Positions 9,663 through 17,321 of a DNA stretch of 64,000 bases are shown piece after piece. The translations under genes and the position numbers were made by a program. Source of the stretch: JAIEPX01 sp963725255. Its GTDB lineage: Bacteria; Pseudomonadota; Gammaproteobacteria; JAIEPX01. Each line of letters begins with the position of its first letter. Position 1 is the stretch's first letter. The stretch spans positions 62,001 through 126,000 of the forward strand of contig CAVRXV010000009.1 in NCBI GenBank assembly GCA_963725255.1, given 5' to 3'. A model generated the notes under the pieces. The model searched no databases and was not told where the DNA came from. It worked only from the letters and a program-made list of their open reading frames with translations.

Positions 9663-10430
9663 CTAGGGATAACTGCCCATCCCTGACCCCTTATATATAT
9701 TCTTTAAGAGATTTAAAAGATCTGTAATTTCTTTGCTCGTTAGCTCTTGCCACGCCCCTTGCGGCAAACGTCTTGGAAGGGCAACAGGCCCATAACGTAC
9801 ACGAATCAGTCGACTGACTGTGATGCCTTGCGCTTCCCAAAGTCGTCTCACGATTCGATTGCGGCCTTCTTTGACTATCACATGATACCAATGATTGGAG
9901 CCTTGCCCACCCGCATCAAGAATATTTTCGAATTTTGCAAATCCATCTTCTAAAGTAATTCCGTCTTTTAATTGTTTAAGAATATCTACGTCAATCGCAC
10001 CAAAAACTCGAACAGCGTATTCACGTTCTAAATTTGCCGAAGGATGCATTAATTGATTCGCGAATTCACCACTATCGGTAAAGATTAGTAATCCTGCAGT
10101 ATTATAATCTAATCTGCCAACAGCAACCCAACGCCCCCCGGGTAATTTAGGCAGCGCTTGAAATACTGTTGCACGTCCTTCTGGATCTTTGCGAGTACAG
10201 ACTTCTCCAGCAGGTTTGTGATAAAGTAAAACACGAGGATCTTTAGAACTCTCAGGAAATTTAATTAACCGACCATCCACTTTAATTTTATCGCCATCTG
10301 AGACTCGTGCCCCCAGTTTTGCTACTGCGCCATTCACTTCAATGCGACCCTGAGAAATCCATGCTTCCAATGTACGGCGTGAACCTAAACCTGCTCGTGC
10401 TAATACTTTTTGTAGTTTTTCTGTTTTCAT
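9663..10430 (-). CDS. rluB: 23S rRNA pseudouridine synthase RluB
   Basis: Converts a uridine of the 23S peptidyl-transferase region (2605 in E. coli) to pseudouridine. An N-terminal S4-like RNA-binding domain (KLQKVLARAGLGSRRTLEAWI) is followed by the catalytic domain with GRLDYNTAGLLIFT around residue 122, whose Asp is the expected nucleophile, and EGRNRIVRRLWEAQG. 255 residues. The start overlaps the scpB stop by one base (TAATG), so it is the third gene of scpA-scpB-rluB. The last residues (KGSGMGSYP) are encoded by a GGGGTCAG-type sequence, suggesting a repeat inserted at the 3' end. Confidence 0.93.
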   Translation of the reverse strand: MKTEKLQKVLARAGLGSRRTLEAWISQGRIEVNGAVAKLGARVSDGDKIKVDGRLIKFPESSKDPRVLLYHKPAGEVCTRKDPEGRATVFQALPKLPGGRWVAVGRLDYNTAGLLIFTDSGEFANQLMHPSANLEREYAVRVFGAIDVDILKQLKDGITLEDGFAKFENILDAGGQGSNHWYHVIVKEGRNRIVRRLWEAQGITVSRLIRVRYGPVALPRRLPQGAWQELTSKEITDLLNLLKNIYKGSGMGSYP

Positions 10431-11464
10431 TACGATTCAGATTCTGTTAATTCAAGCTCGTCTTCCATTTCCTCATCCTCATCCACTAATTCATTTTCAT
10501 CAGACTCTGTGTATCCATTGAGATCATTATTTTCTTCAATGCTATCTTGTTCTTCATCAGACATTTCAGTCTCATCATCGAATTGCGCATCATCTGAAGC
10601 TAAGTTCTCATCTTCATCATCATCTAAATCATTCATTTCAATTTCATTCAAGGAGATCTCCACTAGCTCAGTAATTTCTTCTACTTCGATCTCATCTTCT
10701 GCCATTTCAATGTCAGATTGAGCACTATTCTCTTCAATATCTTCTTCCTCTGCATCATTACTGATTTCATCTGCACTCTCTTCAGCCAATGTGGATTCTT
10801 GTTGTGCTTCTTTTAAAGCTTGAATTTCATGCTGAATCTCATTTGATGTTTCAGATAACTCAGGAGTATTTTCCTGCGCATTGGAAATATCTAAATTTAA
10901 TTGCTGAATTTCTCCGTCGATATTATCAAGATCCTGAAGCTCTGCTAACGTCGGTAATTCACCCAGGCTTTTCAAATTCAAATCATTTAGAAATTGTTTA
11001 GTCGTCGCATACAATGCTGGACGACCTGGAACATCACGATGACCAATTACTCGAACCCATTCCCTTTCTTCAAGTGTCCGCATAATTTGAGTGCTTACAA
11101 CAACACCACGCACTTCTTCAATTTCTGCACGCGTGATCGGTTGACGATAGGCAATTAATGCCAGCGTTTCTAATAATGCGCGAGAATAACGTTGGGGTTT
11201 TTCTGCCATCGTTCGTTGAATCCAAGGCGCTAAATCCGCGCATACTTGAAATCGATAACCTGTAGCCACTTCTATTAATTCAATTCCACGTCCACGATAA
11301 TCATCTGCCAAAATAGTCAGCGTATCGATAATAGCGCGTTCGTTCACGTTTTCTTCAGGTGTAAATAATTCTGCGAGCTTTTTCGCTGGCTGTGGTTCAC
11401 GATTCATCAATAGCGATGCTTCTATAATTCGTTTAATTTGATCTACCGACAATTCCACCGTCAT
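10430..11464 (-). CDS. scpB: Condensin subunit ScpB with long acidic tail
   Basis: Kleisin-associated subunit of the Smc-ScpAB chromosome condensation complex. Residues 1-185 contain the paired winged helices (QIKRIIEASLLMNREPQPAKKLAELF, YSRALLETLALIAYRQPITRAEIEEVRGV, GRPALYATTKQFLNDLNLKSL). Residues after about 190 are an extended Asp/Glu-rich stretch with almost no basic residues, roughly doubling the usual length. I chose ATG 11464 because AGGAG overlaps the scpA stop just upstream; an in-frame upstream extension would run back into scpA. It overlaps rluB by one base. Confidence 0.92.
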   Translation of the reverse strand: MTVELSVDQIKRIIEASLLMNREPQPAKKLAELFTPEENVNERAIIDTLTILADDYRGRGIELIEVATGYRFQVCADLAPWIQRTMAEKPQRYSRALLETLALIAYRQPITRAEIEEVRGVVVSTQIMRTLEEREWVRVIGHRDVPGRPALYATTKQFLNDLNLKSLGELPTLAELQDLDNIDGEIQQLNLDISNAQENTPELSETSNEIQHEIQALKEAQQESTLAEESADEISNDAEEEDIEENSAQSDIEMAEDEIEVEEITELVEISLNEIEMNDLDDDEDENLASDDAQFDDETEMSDEEQDSIEENNDLNGYTESDENELVDEDEEMEDELELTESES

Positions 11465-11468
11465 TCTC

Positions 11469-12281
11469 CTATGCAACTGCTTTAACATGAATGGGAGCAA
11501 AAGGCTCAGCTTGAACAATTTCGATCATTGATTGTTTTAACAATTCTAAAACTGCAATAAAACTCACTACCACACCTAACCGACCTTCTGAGCAATCAAA
11601 AAGATCACTAAAACGAGTAAATTCATCCGATCTAATTTTGTGTAAAATATCAGACATTCGTTCACGCAGTGATAACACTTCTTTTTCAATATGATGATGC
11701 GCATTTAATTTTGCACGTTCAAAGACTTTGACTAGCGCTGCTAATAATTCTTTTAGATCTACCTGGCCCAATGCCACTGGCGCTGAAATTTCACTCGCAT
11801 CGACTGCGGTAATGGGGAAGAAATCTCTGTCCATACGTTCGAGATTATCGATATTTTCAGCCGCTCGTTTAAAGCGCTCATATTCTTGCAAACGCCGTAC
11901 CAATTCTGCACGAGGATCTGCTTCATTATCTGCTGCATCTTCGGCTGAGCGAGGCAAGAGCATGCGAGATTTGATTTCAGCCAACATGGCTGCCATAACA
12001 AGGTATTCAGCCGCCAACTCAAAATTCATTATGTGCATAAGCTCAACATACGAGACGTATTGACGCGTAATCTCTGCGACAGGGATATCCAAAATATCGA
12101 GGTTTTGGCGCTTAATCAGGTATAACAAGAGGTCTAGAGGCCCTTCGAACGATTCCAAAATGACCTGCAAGGCTTCTGGTGGGATGTAAAGATCCTTGGG
12201 TAAAGCTGTGTAAGCTTCACCCCGAACCAGCGCAATAGGCTCTTCAGCTTGCAGCTGCTCGTTCTCAAGGTCTATCGTCAT
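11469..12281 (-). CDS. scpA: Condensin kleisin subunit ScpA
   Basis: Kleisin of the Smc-ScpAB complex, bridging Smc heads. The signature near residues 38-70 is visible (LQVILESFEGPLDLLLYLIKRQNLDILDIPVAEIT), as are MAAMLAEIKSRMLLPR and the C-terminal winged-helix end (VVSFIAVLELLKQSMIEIVQAEPF). 270 residues, typical. First gene of scpA-scpB-rluB; scpB begins 4 bp after its stop, implying translational coupling. Confidence 0.95.
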   Translation of the reverse strand: MTIDLENEQLQAEEPIALVRGEAYTALPKDLYIPPEALQVILESFEGPLDLLLYLIKRQNLDILDIPVAEITRQYVSYVELMHIMNFELAAEYLVMAAMLAEIKSRMLLPRSAEDAADNEADPRAELVRRLQEYERFKRAAENIDNLERMDRDFFPITAVDASEISAPVALGQVDLKELLAALVKVFERAKLNAHHHIEKEVLSLRERMSDILHKIRSDEFTRFSDLFDCSEGRLGVVVSFIAVLELLKQSMIEIVQAEPFAPIHVKAVA

Positions 12282-12580
12282 GTCACTACCACCAAAAAGT
12301 AAACAAACATCATACCAGTGCTGGGGGAGAGCCTCAATAGGAAACCTCTGATCAGGCTTGACTTTCTATAGCTAATTGACCATTAAACGTGATATTACCC
12401 TGGAGATTTGCTAAAAACACGGTGTTAGGTCAGGTCTGGCCCAGCTTTAGGGCTAAACAGGGCGTTGGGGGGGGCCTTGCAACCCCATTACTCTTAGCTG
12501 GTGCCGGAACTTACCTACTAGTTGTTGTAGACTCGTAGGCTAACGGGTAAGATCGTCAGCCCGAACCCTTCCATTGTTGT
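12282..12580. other. Gene-free 299 bp upstream of scpA
   Basis: No ORF with a ribosome binding site and no tRNA-like fold found by eye. It contains a degenerate GGGGTCAG-family sequence (TAGGTCAGGTCTGGCCCA, 12426-12443), a run of eight G at about 12467-12474, and a GC-richer stretch (about 12490-12570) that could be a small RNA or a decayed repeat. The scpA promoter should lie near its 12281 end; I could not place it. Confidence 0.4.
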
Positions 12581-13040
12581 TCACTTAACAGGTAGAGCCC
12601 AACCTTCAACAATTTTTCCATCTTTAATTCGATGATAAAATGCTTCTTTAAAGTGGACTTTTTTACCATCACTCACTTGAGTTCCATCACCTTCAATATA
12701 TGTTGCTACCATCTCATTATCAGCGACCATTAATTTAATGGTCCAGTGAATATCAGGAAATGCTTTGTATACTTTTTCAACAACATTCTCAACGTGCTCT
12801 CTTCCATGAGTAATATTTCCATCTGATGAGTGATGAGTATAATTTTCTGAAACGAGTTTTTTGATCAAAGCTAGTATTTTTTTTATTCCACATATCTAAA
12901 AAATAGGATTGCAAAATCGTTTTATTATTCTCAGAATTCGATGTATCAGCGTGCGAAGTGGCGTTAATTGCCATAACAATACCTCCTATTAAGAGCAAAA
13001 TTGCGAAAGTGGATATAATCTTGTAAAACCCATGCGACAT
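12581..13040 (-). pseudogene. Exported SnoaL/NTF2-like protein, frameshifted in an A8 tract
   Basis: The 5' part encodes a clear signal peptide (MSHGFYKIISTFAILLLIGG...SHA) and a start of domain (NNKTILQSYFLDMWNKK). In the run of eight A around 12880 the frame is lost. With seven A it would read WNKKILALIKKLVSENYTHHS and continue into a SnoaL-like fold (REHVENVVEKVYKAFPDIHW, VATYIEGDGTQ, HFKEAFYHRIKDGKIVEGW). This resembles the predicted SnoaL/ester-cyclase-like family of small secreted proteins; substrate unknown. The single-base change in a homopolymer could be a real inactivating or phase-variable event, or a read error. Confidence 0.75.
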
Positions 13041-13123
13041 TAAAATAACCTCTAAGGCAAAATAGATTCAATTACATTGATATTGTTATCTTTAAAGATT
13101 GGTATCTGGTTAGAAGGTCATTC

Positions 13124-13480
13124 TTATTGTAAAGTAATATTACTTCCGTGTTTAGCAGAATGTTCTTTTATTTGTGCTCGAATCAGTTCTGTAGTACCTG
13201 GATGAACAAATGCGTGATCTTTCAAATCATTTTCTAAATACTGTAGTAACAAAACCAACTGATCAGTATCACTCTCAATGTCTATCACTAAAGATTCAGG
13301 AGGATCTTCAGGCATATTATACAGAATTGGCTTGCGTCCCTCCGTGCGATCTAACGCTTGTCCCGCAAGTTGGCTCCAAAGACAATTACAGTCTTTGTCA
13401 TTCCTGGTATGCAAATATAAATGCTCATTGTCGTCAGAGAGCTCAATTTTAGAAATGAGTACTTCTATATTTTGCTTCAT
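13124..13480 (-). CDS. Hypothetical protein, 118 residues
   Basis: Not recognised. A soluble, mildly acidic, probably alpha/beta protein, with no signal peptide or membrane segment. It has a Cys pair in DKDCNCLWSQLAGQ and a C-terminal helix (TTELIRAQIKEHSAKHG). I chose ATG 13480 because GGAG lies 9-10 nt upstream; an in-frame ATG 27 nt earlier is possible. It sits in an accessory stretch beside the SpvC-like gene. Confidence 0.55.
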   Translation of the reverse strand: MKQNIEVLISKIELSDDNEHLYLHTRNDKDCNCLWSQLAGQALDRTEGRKPILYNMPEDPPESLVIDIESDTDQLVLLLQYLENDLKDHAFVHPGTTELIRAQIKEHSAKHGSNITLQ

Positions 13481-13577
13481 ATTTTGGTCTCCACACATGG
13501 CAAACATTAAATGAATGTCCTACAGGTATTAGTATAATTATAATTTTGATAAATATCAACCCATTATTTGCTAAAAT

Positions 13578-14621
13578 TTACTGCCTTAAGGATCGCGTCT
13601 GCGCAAAATCAATGCTCTTGAAAGGATTTGGTTCTTTAGTTACATTATTAGTATCAGGTATTACTTTATTATTTAATTGAGGCACAACTAATTCAAGGTA
13701 AGCTGGCCGATTACGAACTGGAGAAATGGCAATCTCTTGGGACTGATTTGGATTTTCAAGATTTCTCAAGTGTCTAGCATCAAAATTCTGAGTGTGCCAT
13801 TTACCATTATCTTTTAAGTAAAGGCAACAAGAATCACTATCTCTTAATTTTACAATACAACCCACTAAATTTTGATTTTCCTTTAACCTACCTTCTAATT
13901 TTGACATTTCTGACTCGGATATTGGTATTTTGTCCACTATTTGATACGAAAACTTATACTCGTCCGCTACATACTTACCATCAGGACCAGCATCATTACG
14001 ATAATATATATACTCACTACCTTCAATTTTGTGTTCAAATATCTTTTCGCCAGGAGCAACTTTACACTCCCTGAAAGCAGACTCAACATCTTTGAGAAAT
14101 GGCTCCCATTGATCTAATTTTGGACCGCCATTAAATGTGTACACGGCAATGACTTTGCTAGCTTCTGAAGGATACTCTGGTTTGACAACCTTAGCCTGAC
14201 CAACTTTGTGTTTAAGCAATATTGGCACTAGAGTATCCCAAGCTTTTTCTACATTTTCAGGATCTTGAGCAATCGATAAATGAAATTTCCAGCCCGCTTC
14301 TTTAATTAGAGAGGTTTCTTTTTTTTGCTGAGCAGCTGTAACCGTCCATTGAGGGCGATCTAGATCTTGAGGAGGAGGTTTTGGGCGATTCTGGAACATT
14401 GCCCTACGATCTTGCCCAGAAGGTTTTGTTGCTTCCGATTTCTCATAAGTAATAATCGATAATGAGACATACCCACCACTATCAAACTGTAACGCCTTAT
14501 TGATACTCTGATCATCATGTTTGAAGATTATATTATTCTGACCCTGTGCTTTCACAATTTTTTTGTACGTGAATTGACTGACTTCGCTTTGTTGTAAAAT
14601 TTGCTCGTCTTTCTTTTGCAT
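13578..14621 (-). CDS. Putative phosphothreonine-lyase-like (SpvC/OspF fold) effector
   Basis: 347 residues, no signal peptide. The central part (about 108-212) resembles the SpvC/OspF/HopAI1 family, which removes phosphate from host MAP kinases by beta-elimination. WKFHLSI (K112, H114) aligns with the catalytic KFHISV of SpvC. GQAKVVK puts K144 exactly 30 residues after the His, as K136 follows H106 in SpvC. SEYIYYRND (R208) matches the late YRNE. The Arg/Tyr positions in between are less clear. A proline-rich linker (RPKPPPQDLDRP) precedes the domain; the C-terminal 130 residues are unrecognised. Function is inferred from motif spacing only. Confidence 0.5.
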   Translation of the reverse strand: MQKKDEQILQQSEVSQFTYKKIVKAQGQNNIIFKHDDQSINKALQFDSGGYVSLSIITYEKSEATKPSGQDRRAMFQNRPKPPPQDLDRPQWTVTAAQQKKETSLIKEAGWKFHLSIAQDPENVEKAWDTLVPILLKHKVGQAKVVKPEYPSEASKVIAVYTFNGGPKLDQWEPFLKDVESAFRECKVAPGEKIFEHKIEGSEYIYYRNDAGPDGKYVADEYKFSYQIVDKIPISESEMSKLEGRLKENQNLVGCIVKLRDSDSCCLYLKDNGKWHTQNFDARHLRNLENPNQSQEIAISPVRNRPAYLELVVPQLNNKVIPDTNNVTKEPNPFKSIDFAQTRSLRQ

Positions 14622-15030
14622 ACACTTGTCCCGCTTTACATACGATCTAGCCGCAAATTAGTAAGGTTTTATTTTCTCGGTTACATATGCTTATTATAGC
14701 ACAAACCGTAGTTTGACTGGGATTCTCTTCTTAAGTAACGATGCCCTCTTTCCCTATACCCTTGATGCTAGAATTATGATGAATCGGGTGATAGATAACA
14801 TCTGACTTGTGATCATTCAAGTTAAGTACAGTATATTTGTTCGCTGTTCGCGAACAGAAAACAGAATGCGTGCAACCTTGATTAGCGTACCTCCTCTCCC
14901 TTCTTCCTAACTCACTGTAGGGGGTCAGATCATGCTCAGATCAATAACATCTTCAAAGAGTGGTTGAATACCTTCAGTTAAGATAATAAGCTAGGCCACT
15001 AAGAAGCTAGATAACATTAAGGATGAACTC
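14622..15030. other. Intergenic region with yhaV remnant and palindromes
   Basis: Between the divergent SpvC-like and SIR2 genes. It holds the 63-bp yhaV 3'-end remnant (14715-14777), a perfect 14-bp palindrome CTGTTCGCGAACAG (14844-14857) that could be an operator, and a one-sided GGGGTCAGATC repeat (from 14921). No additional ORF is supported. Confidence 0.6.
14715..14777 (+). repeat. Remnant of a yhaV 3' end plus downstream flank (direct repeat, left copy)
   Basis: GACTGGGATTCTCTTCTTAA is identical to 17132-17151 inside yhaV. It is followed directly by GTAACGATGCCC and the rest of the 44-bp sequence that lies across and beyond the yhaV stop (17196-17239; one mismatch). Relative to yhaV, 45 bp (15 codons) are missing, and the remnant would still read DWDSLLK-stop. 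Sequence upstream of 14715 does not continue the yhaV reading frame. Confidence 0.8.
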
Positions 15031-16065
15031 ATGGGATATAAAGTAGTTTTCTTAGGCGCAGGAGCTTCTAAGGACGCAAGTTATCCTTTATGTGATGATA
15101 TCTTTAAGGAACTTAAATCGTATCTCCCCCTGTTTGGAACCAACTATCGAGATCATTGGAATAGATTCAAACAATTTATAGACAGAACCCCAATACTTCA
15201 TTCACTATATGATGAAGAAAATGACCACTATAATGTGGAAAAACTCTTGACTGAAATTAACGAGCTCACTAAAGCTGATCAAAGTAACAATATAAATTAT
15301 GATGCGATAGATGCTCAACGTGCATTGGATGCCTTATATAAAATAATTGATACATATTTTTATTTCAAAAACTACAACTATGACTCAAATAAGGATGGAA
15401 GCTTAGATTATTTGCATTCTATGCTTAAAAATGTCGATTCCGTAATTACTGTTAATTGGGATAATCTTTGTGAATTGACATTATTTAAAGAGAGCAAATG
15501 GTTTCCTTCAGGTGGCTATGGCTTTAATGTCCATTTAACTAGAAAAGACATTTCCAAGGAAATATTACTACCACCCTCACCCATCAAAGTGCTGAAGTTA
15601 CACGGGAGTATTGGTTGGCGCAAAGACAAAGATAAAGATTATATCTATTTAAGATATTACGATTTGCTCCGTTTTTTTCCAATTCAAGATAGCTTTGAGA
15701 CTTGTGAAATTAATGATGATAAAGAACCAAAGCACCCCGGAGTTGAATATGCAGATTCTAGCACGCTAATGATTTATCCAATCAACCCTAAAAAATACCC
15801 AAAAGAGTTGGGTATTATTTGGGATGAAGCGCGTAAATCTTTATCAAAAGCAACAGAGGTAGAGATAGTCGGCTACAGCTTGCCCGATACCGATTCTAAT
15901 TTAAGAGATCTGATTGCTGCACTTAATCAACGAATTATTAAAAACGAAGTTAGAGTATCATGTATAGTTGGTCCAGACAAAAAAGATGAAGCCAACCGTC
16001 TACGTAAACTTCTGGGGGAAAAAATCAATATAATAAAAAAAACGGCTAAAGAATATTACAAGTAA
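15031..16065 (+). CDS. SIR2-like domain protein
   Basis: 344-residue soluble protein. The N-terminal VVFLGAGASKDASYP (Rossmann GAGAS at 9-13), VITVNWDNLCE (about 138-148), LKLHGSIGW (about 188-196) and VEIVGYSLPDTDSNLRDLI (about 277-296) are the hallmarks of the SIR2-like family found in bacterial defence systems, many of which hydrolyse NAD+. The Asn of VNWDN and the His of LHGS are the expected active-site positions. No effector or sensor fusion is visible. It lies immediately upstream of PrlF-YhaV and inside the 44-bp direct repeats. An antiphage role is inferred. Confidence 0.75.
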   Translation: MGYKVVFLGAGASKDASYPLCDDIFKELKSYLPLFGTNYRDHWNRFKQFIDRTPILHSLYDEENDHYNVEKLLTEINELTKADQSNNINYDAIDAQRALDALYKIIDTYFYFKNYNYDSNKDGSLDYLHSMLKNVDSVITVNWDNLCELTLFKESKWFPSGGYGFNVHLTRKDISKEILLPPSPIKVLKLHGSIGWRKDKDKDYIYLRYYDLLRFFPIQDSFETCEINDDKEPKHPGVEYADSSTLMIYPINPKKYPKELGIIWDEARKSLSKATEVEIVGYSLPDTDSNLRDLIAALNQRIIKNEVRVSCIVGPDKKDEANRLRKLLGEKINIIKKTAKEYYK

Positions 16066-16232
16066 CTATCAATATCACGTTTCCCATTCTCAAGATCTAC
16101 CATAACAAAGCTCGGGTTACACGCAGGCTGTAAAACAATCTAGCTACGATAGATCCACAAAGTATACAACTGAAAGCAGTCAAAACGTGGCTGTATTCTT
16201 CACCACTCTTTTAAACATCTTTTGGAATGTTC

Positions 16233-16265
16233 TCTGATTTCCGACGCACTGCGTCGGAAATCAGA
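16233..16265. repeat. REP-like palindrome, copy A
   Basis: TCTGATTTCCGACGCA, one central base, then the exact reverse complement. A second copy with two compensating changes (GATTTCCGACACA/TGTGTCGGAAATC) lies at 17272-17298 on the other side of prlF-yhaV. Paired changes in both arms imply selection for the hairpin. Confidence 0.75.
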
Positions 16266-16322
16266 TTTGATTGATAAATATCATCCCGCAAGATGACTGT
16301 GGGTGTCAAACCACACCATGCC

Positions 16323-16351
16323 TTGACAAGGTAATGCAAATGCATTACACT
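16323..16351 (+). promoter_or_regulatory. prlF-yhaV promoter with operator palindrome in spacer
   Basis: TTGACA (16323-16328), a 17-bp spacer, then TACACT (16346-16351). The perfect inverted repeat GTAATGCA-AA-TGCATTAC (16331-16348) fills the spacer and overlaps the -10 box. This placement fits autorepression by the PrlF antitoxin, which binds its own promoter in E. coli. Binding is inferred. Confidence 0.65.
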
Positions 16352-16385
16352 TATAGTATAGGGTTATTATTTGAGGAGAACTGAT

Positions 16386-16706
16386 ATGAGCGTATTATTG
16401 CACAGCGAATCGACTTTGACCGATCGCTATCAAACTACTATTCCTGAGCCTATCCGTATAGCGTTGCATTTAGGAAAGCGCGACAAAATCACCTATCTTG
16501 TTCAAAAGAATGGTATGGTGCTGATGTTTCGCACCAATGAAGAGGATCCAATTCTTGGCGACTTCTTATCCTTTCTTGCAAAAGATATTCAAGAGAATCC
16601 GTCGCATCTTCATGCTTTGAGTCCAGCTTTAGTTAATCGTGCGCGCAAACTGGTTGCTAAAGTTAAAGTTGATTTAGATGCGCCTTTGCCTGATGAGGAT
16701 GAGTAA
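16386..16706 (+). CDS. prlF: PrlF (SohA) antitoxin, AbrB-type
   Basis: Antitoxin of the PrlF-YhaV type II system; AbrB/SpoVT swapped-hairpin DNA-binding protein. The N-terminal STLTDRYQTTIPEPIRIALHLGKRDKITYLV is the AbrB-like core (about residues 8-38). The C-terminal helix and acidic tail (DAPLPDEDE) would bind toxin. 106 residues. Start at 16386 because GAGGAG sits 8 nt upstream; the in-frame ATG at 16371 overlaps that Shine-Dalgarno. Two bases separate its stop from the yhaV start. Confidence 0.88.
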   Translation: MSVLLHSESTLTDRYQTTIPEPIRIALHLGKRDKITYLVQKNGMVLMFRTNEEDPILGDFLSFLAKDIQENPSHLHALSPALVNRARKLVAKVKVDLDAPLPDEDE

Positions 16707-16708
16707 AA

Positions 16709-17200
16709 TTGTCAAAACCTCAGGCATTAGTCATCAATGGATGGAATATCTTTGTACATCCACTGTTTTTAGATCAATACGATGATTTATTACAGCAAGT
16801 CCAAAAATATCAGAAAAAAAATCCAGTCAAATATAGAGAGAAAAATGCAACTAAAAGACTGGCTGCAATAACAGAACTTGCATTTAAAAAAATCCCACAA
16901 GATCCATCAAAGCCAGAATATAGACTCGGAACAACTCTGGGTGAAGAGCACAAACATTGGTTCCGCGCAAAATTCTTTCAGCAATATCGATTATTTTTTC
17001 GTTATCATCTTAAAAACAAAATAATTGTATATGCCTGGGTGAATGATGAAGAAACCAAGCGCTCATACAATAATAAATCTGATGCTTATTTGACCTTTAA
17101 AAAAATGTTAGCTAAAGGACGCCCTCCCAACGACTGGGATTCTCTTCTTAAAGAAGCTAAAATTGAATCGAATCGCTTAAAAAAACTAAATCATGAGTAA
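16709..17200 (+). CDS. yhaV: YhaV toxin, RelE-like ribonuclease
   Basis: mRNA-cleaving toxin of the RelE superfamily, inhibited by PrlF. 163 residues with characteristic stretches NGWNIFVHPLFLDQYDDL, PEYRLGTTLGEEHKHWFRAKFFQQYRLFFRY, VYAWVNDEETKRSYNNKSDAY and FKKMLAKGRPPNDWDSLL. The start is TTG, directly after the prlF stop, with GAGG about 10 nt upstream; a weak start suits a toxin. The last bases overlap the right copy of the 44-bp repeat, and codons near 17132 are duplicated at 14715. Confidence 0.88.
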   Translation: MSKPQALVINGWNIFVHPLFLDQYDDLLQQVQKYQKKNPVKYREKNATKRLAAITELAFKKIPQDPSKPEYRLGTTLGEEHKHWFRAKFFQQYRLFFRYHLKNKIIVYAWVNDEETKRSYNNKSDAYLTFKKMLAKGRPPNDWDSLLKEAKIESNRLKKLNHE

Positions 17201-17239
17201 CGATGCCCTCTTTCCCTATACCCTTGATTCTAGAATTAT
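17196..17239 (+). repeat. 44-bp direct repeat, right copy
   Basis: AGTAACGATGCCCTCTTTCC... matches 14734-14777 at 43 of 44 positions. It spans the yhaV stop codon. The two copies bracket the SIR2 gene and prlF-yhaV (about 2.4 kb). Confidence 0.85.
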
Positions 17240-17271
17240 AAGGTTATTAGCGCTTGAGTAGAAAGTTCACT

Positions 17272-17298
17272 GATTTCCGACACACTGTGTCGGAAATC
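17272..17298. repeat. REP-like palindrome, copy B
   Basis: Arms GATTTCCGACACA and TGTGTCGGAAATC around one base. Second member of the palindrome family at 16233. It lies between convergent yhaV and yhhQ, so it may also act as a terminator. Confidence 0.7.
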
Positions 17299-17321
17299 TG
17301 GCTTCACACCCTTCCTTCTTC

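Larger units (their letters stand above)
16066..16385. other. 320-bp region upstream of prlF-yhaV
   Basis: Contains a near-perfect 33-bp palindrome (16233-16265) and the prlF promoter/operator (16323-16351). No ORF is supported in the first 170 bp. Confidence 0.6.

Noticed and set aside
12420..12580. Possible SRP RNA, tRNA or other structured RNA upstream of scpA
   Set aside because: GGTCAGGTCTGG resembles part of 4.5S RNA, but the following GGAA tetraloop and pairing strands are missing; no tRNA T-loop is visible.
14844..14857. LexA-type SOS box upstream of the SIR2 gene
   Set aside because: CTG and CAG are separated by 8 rather than 10 bases and no second SOS-like site was seen near recA.
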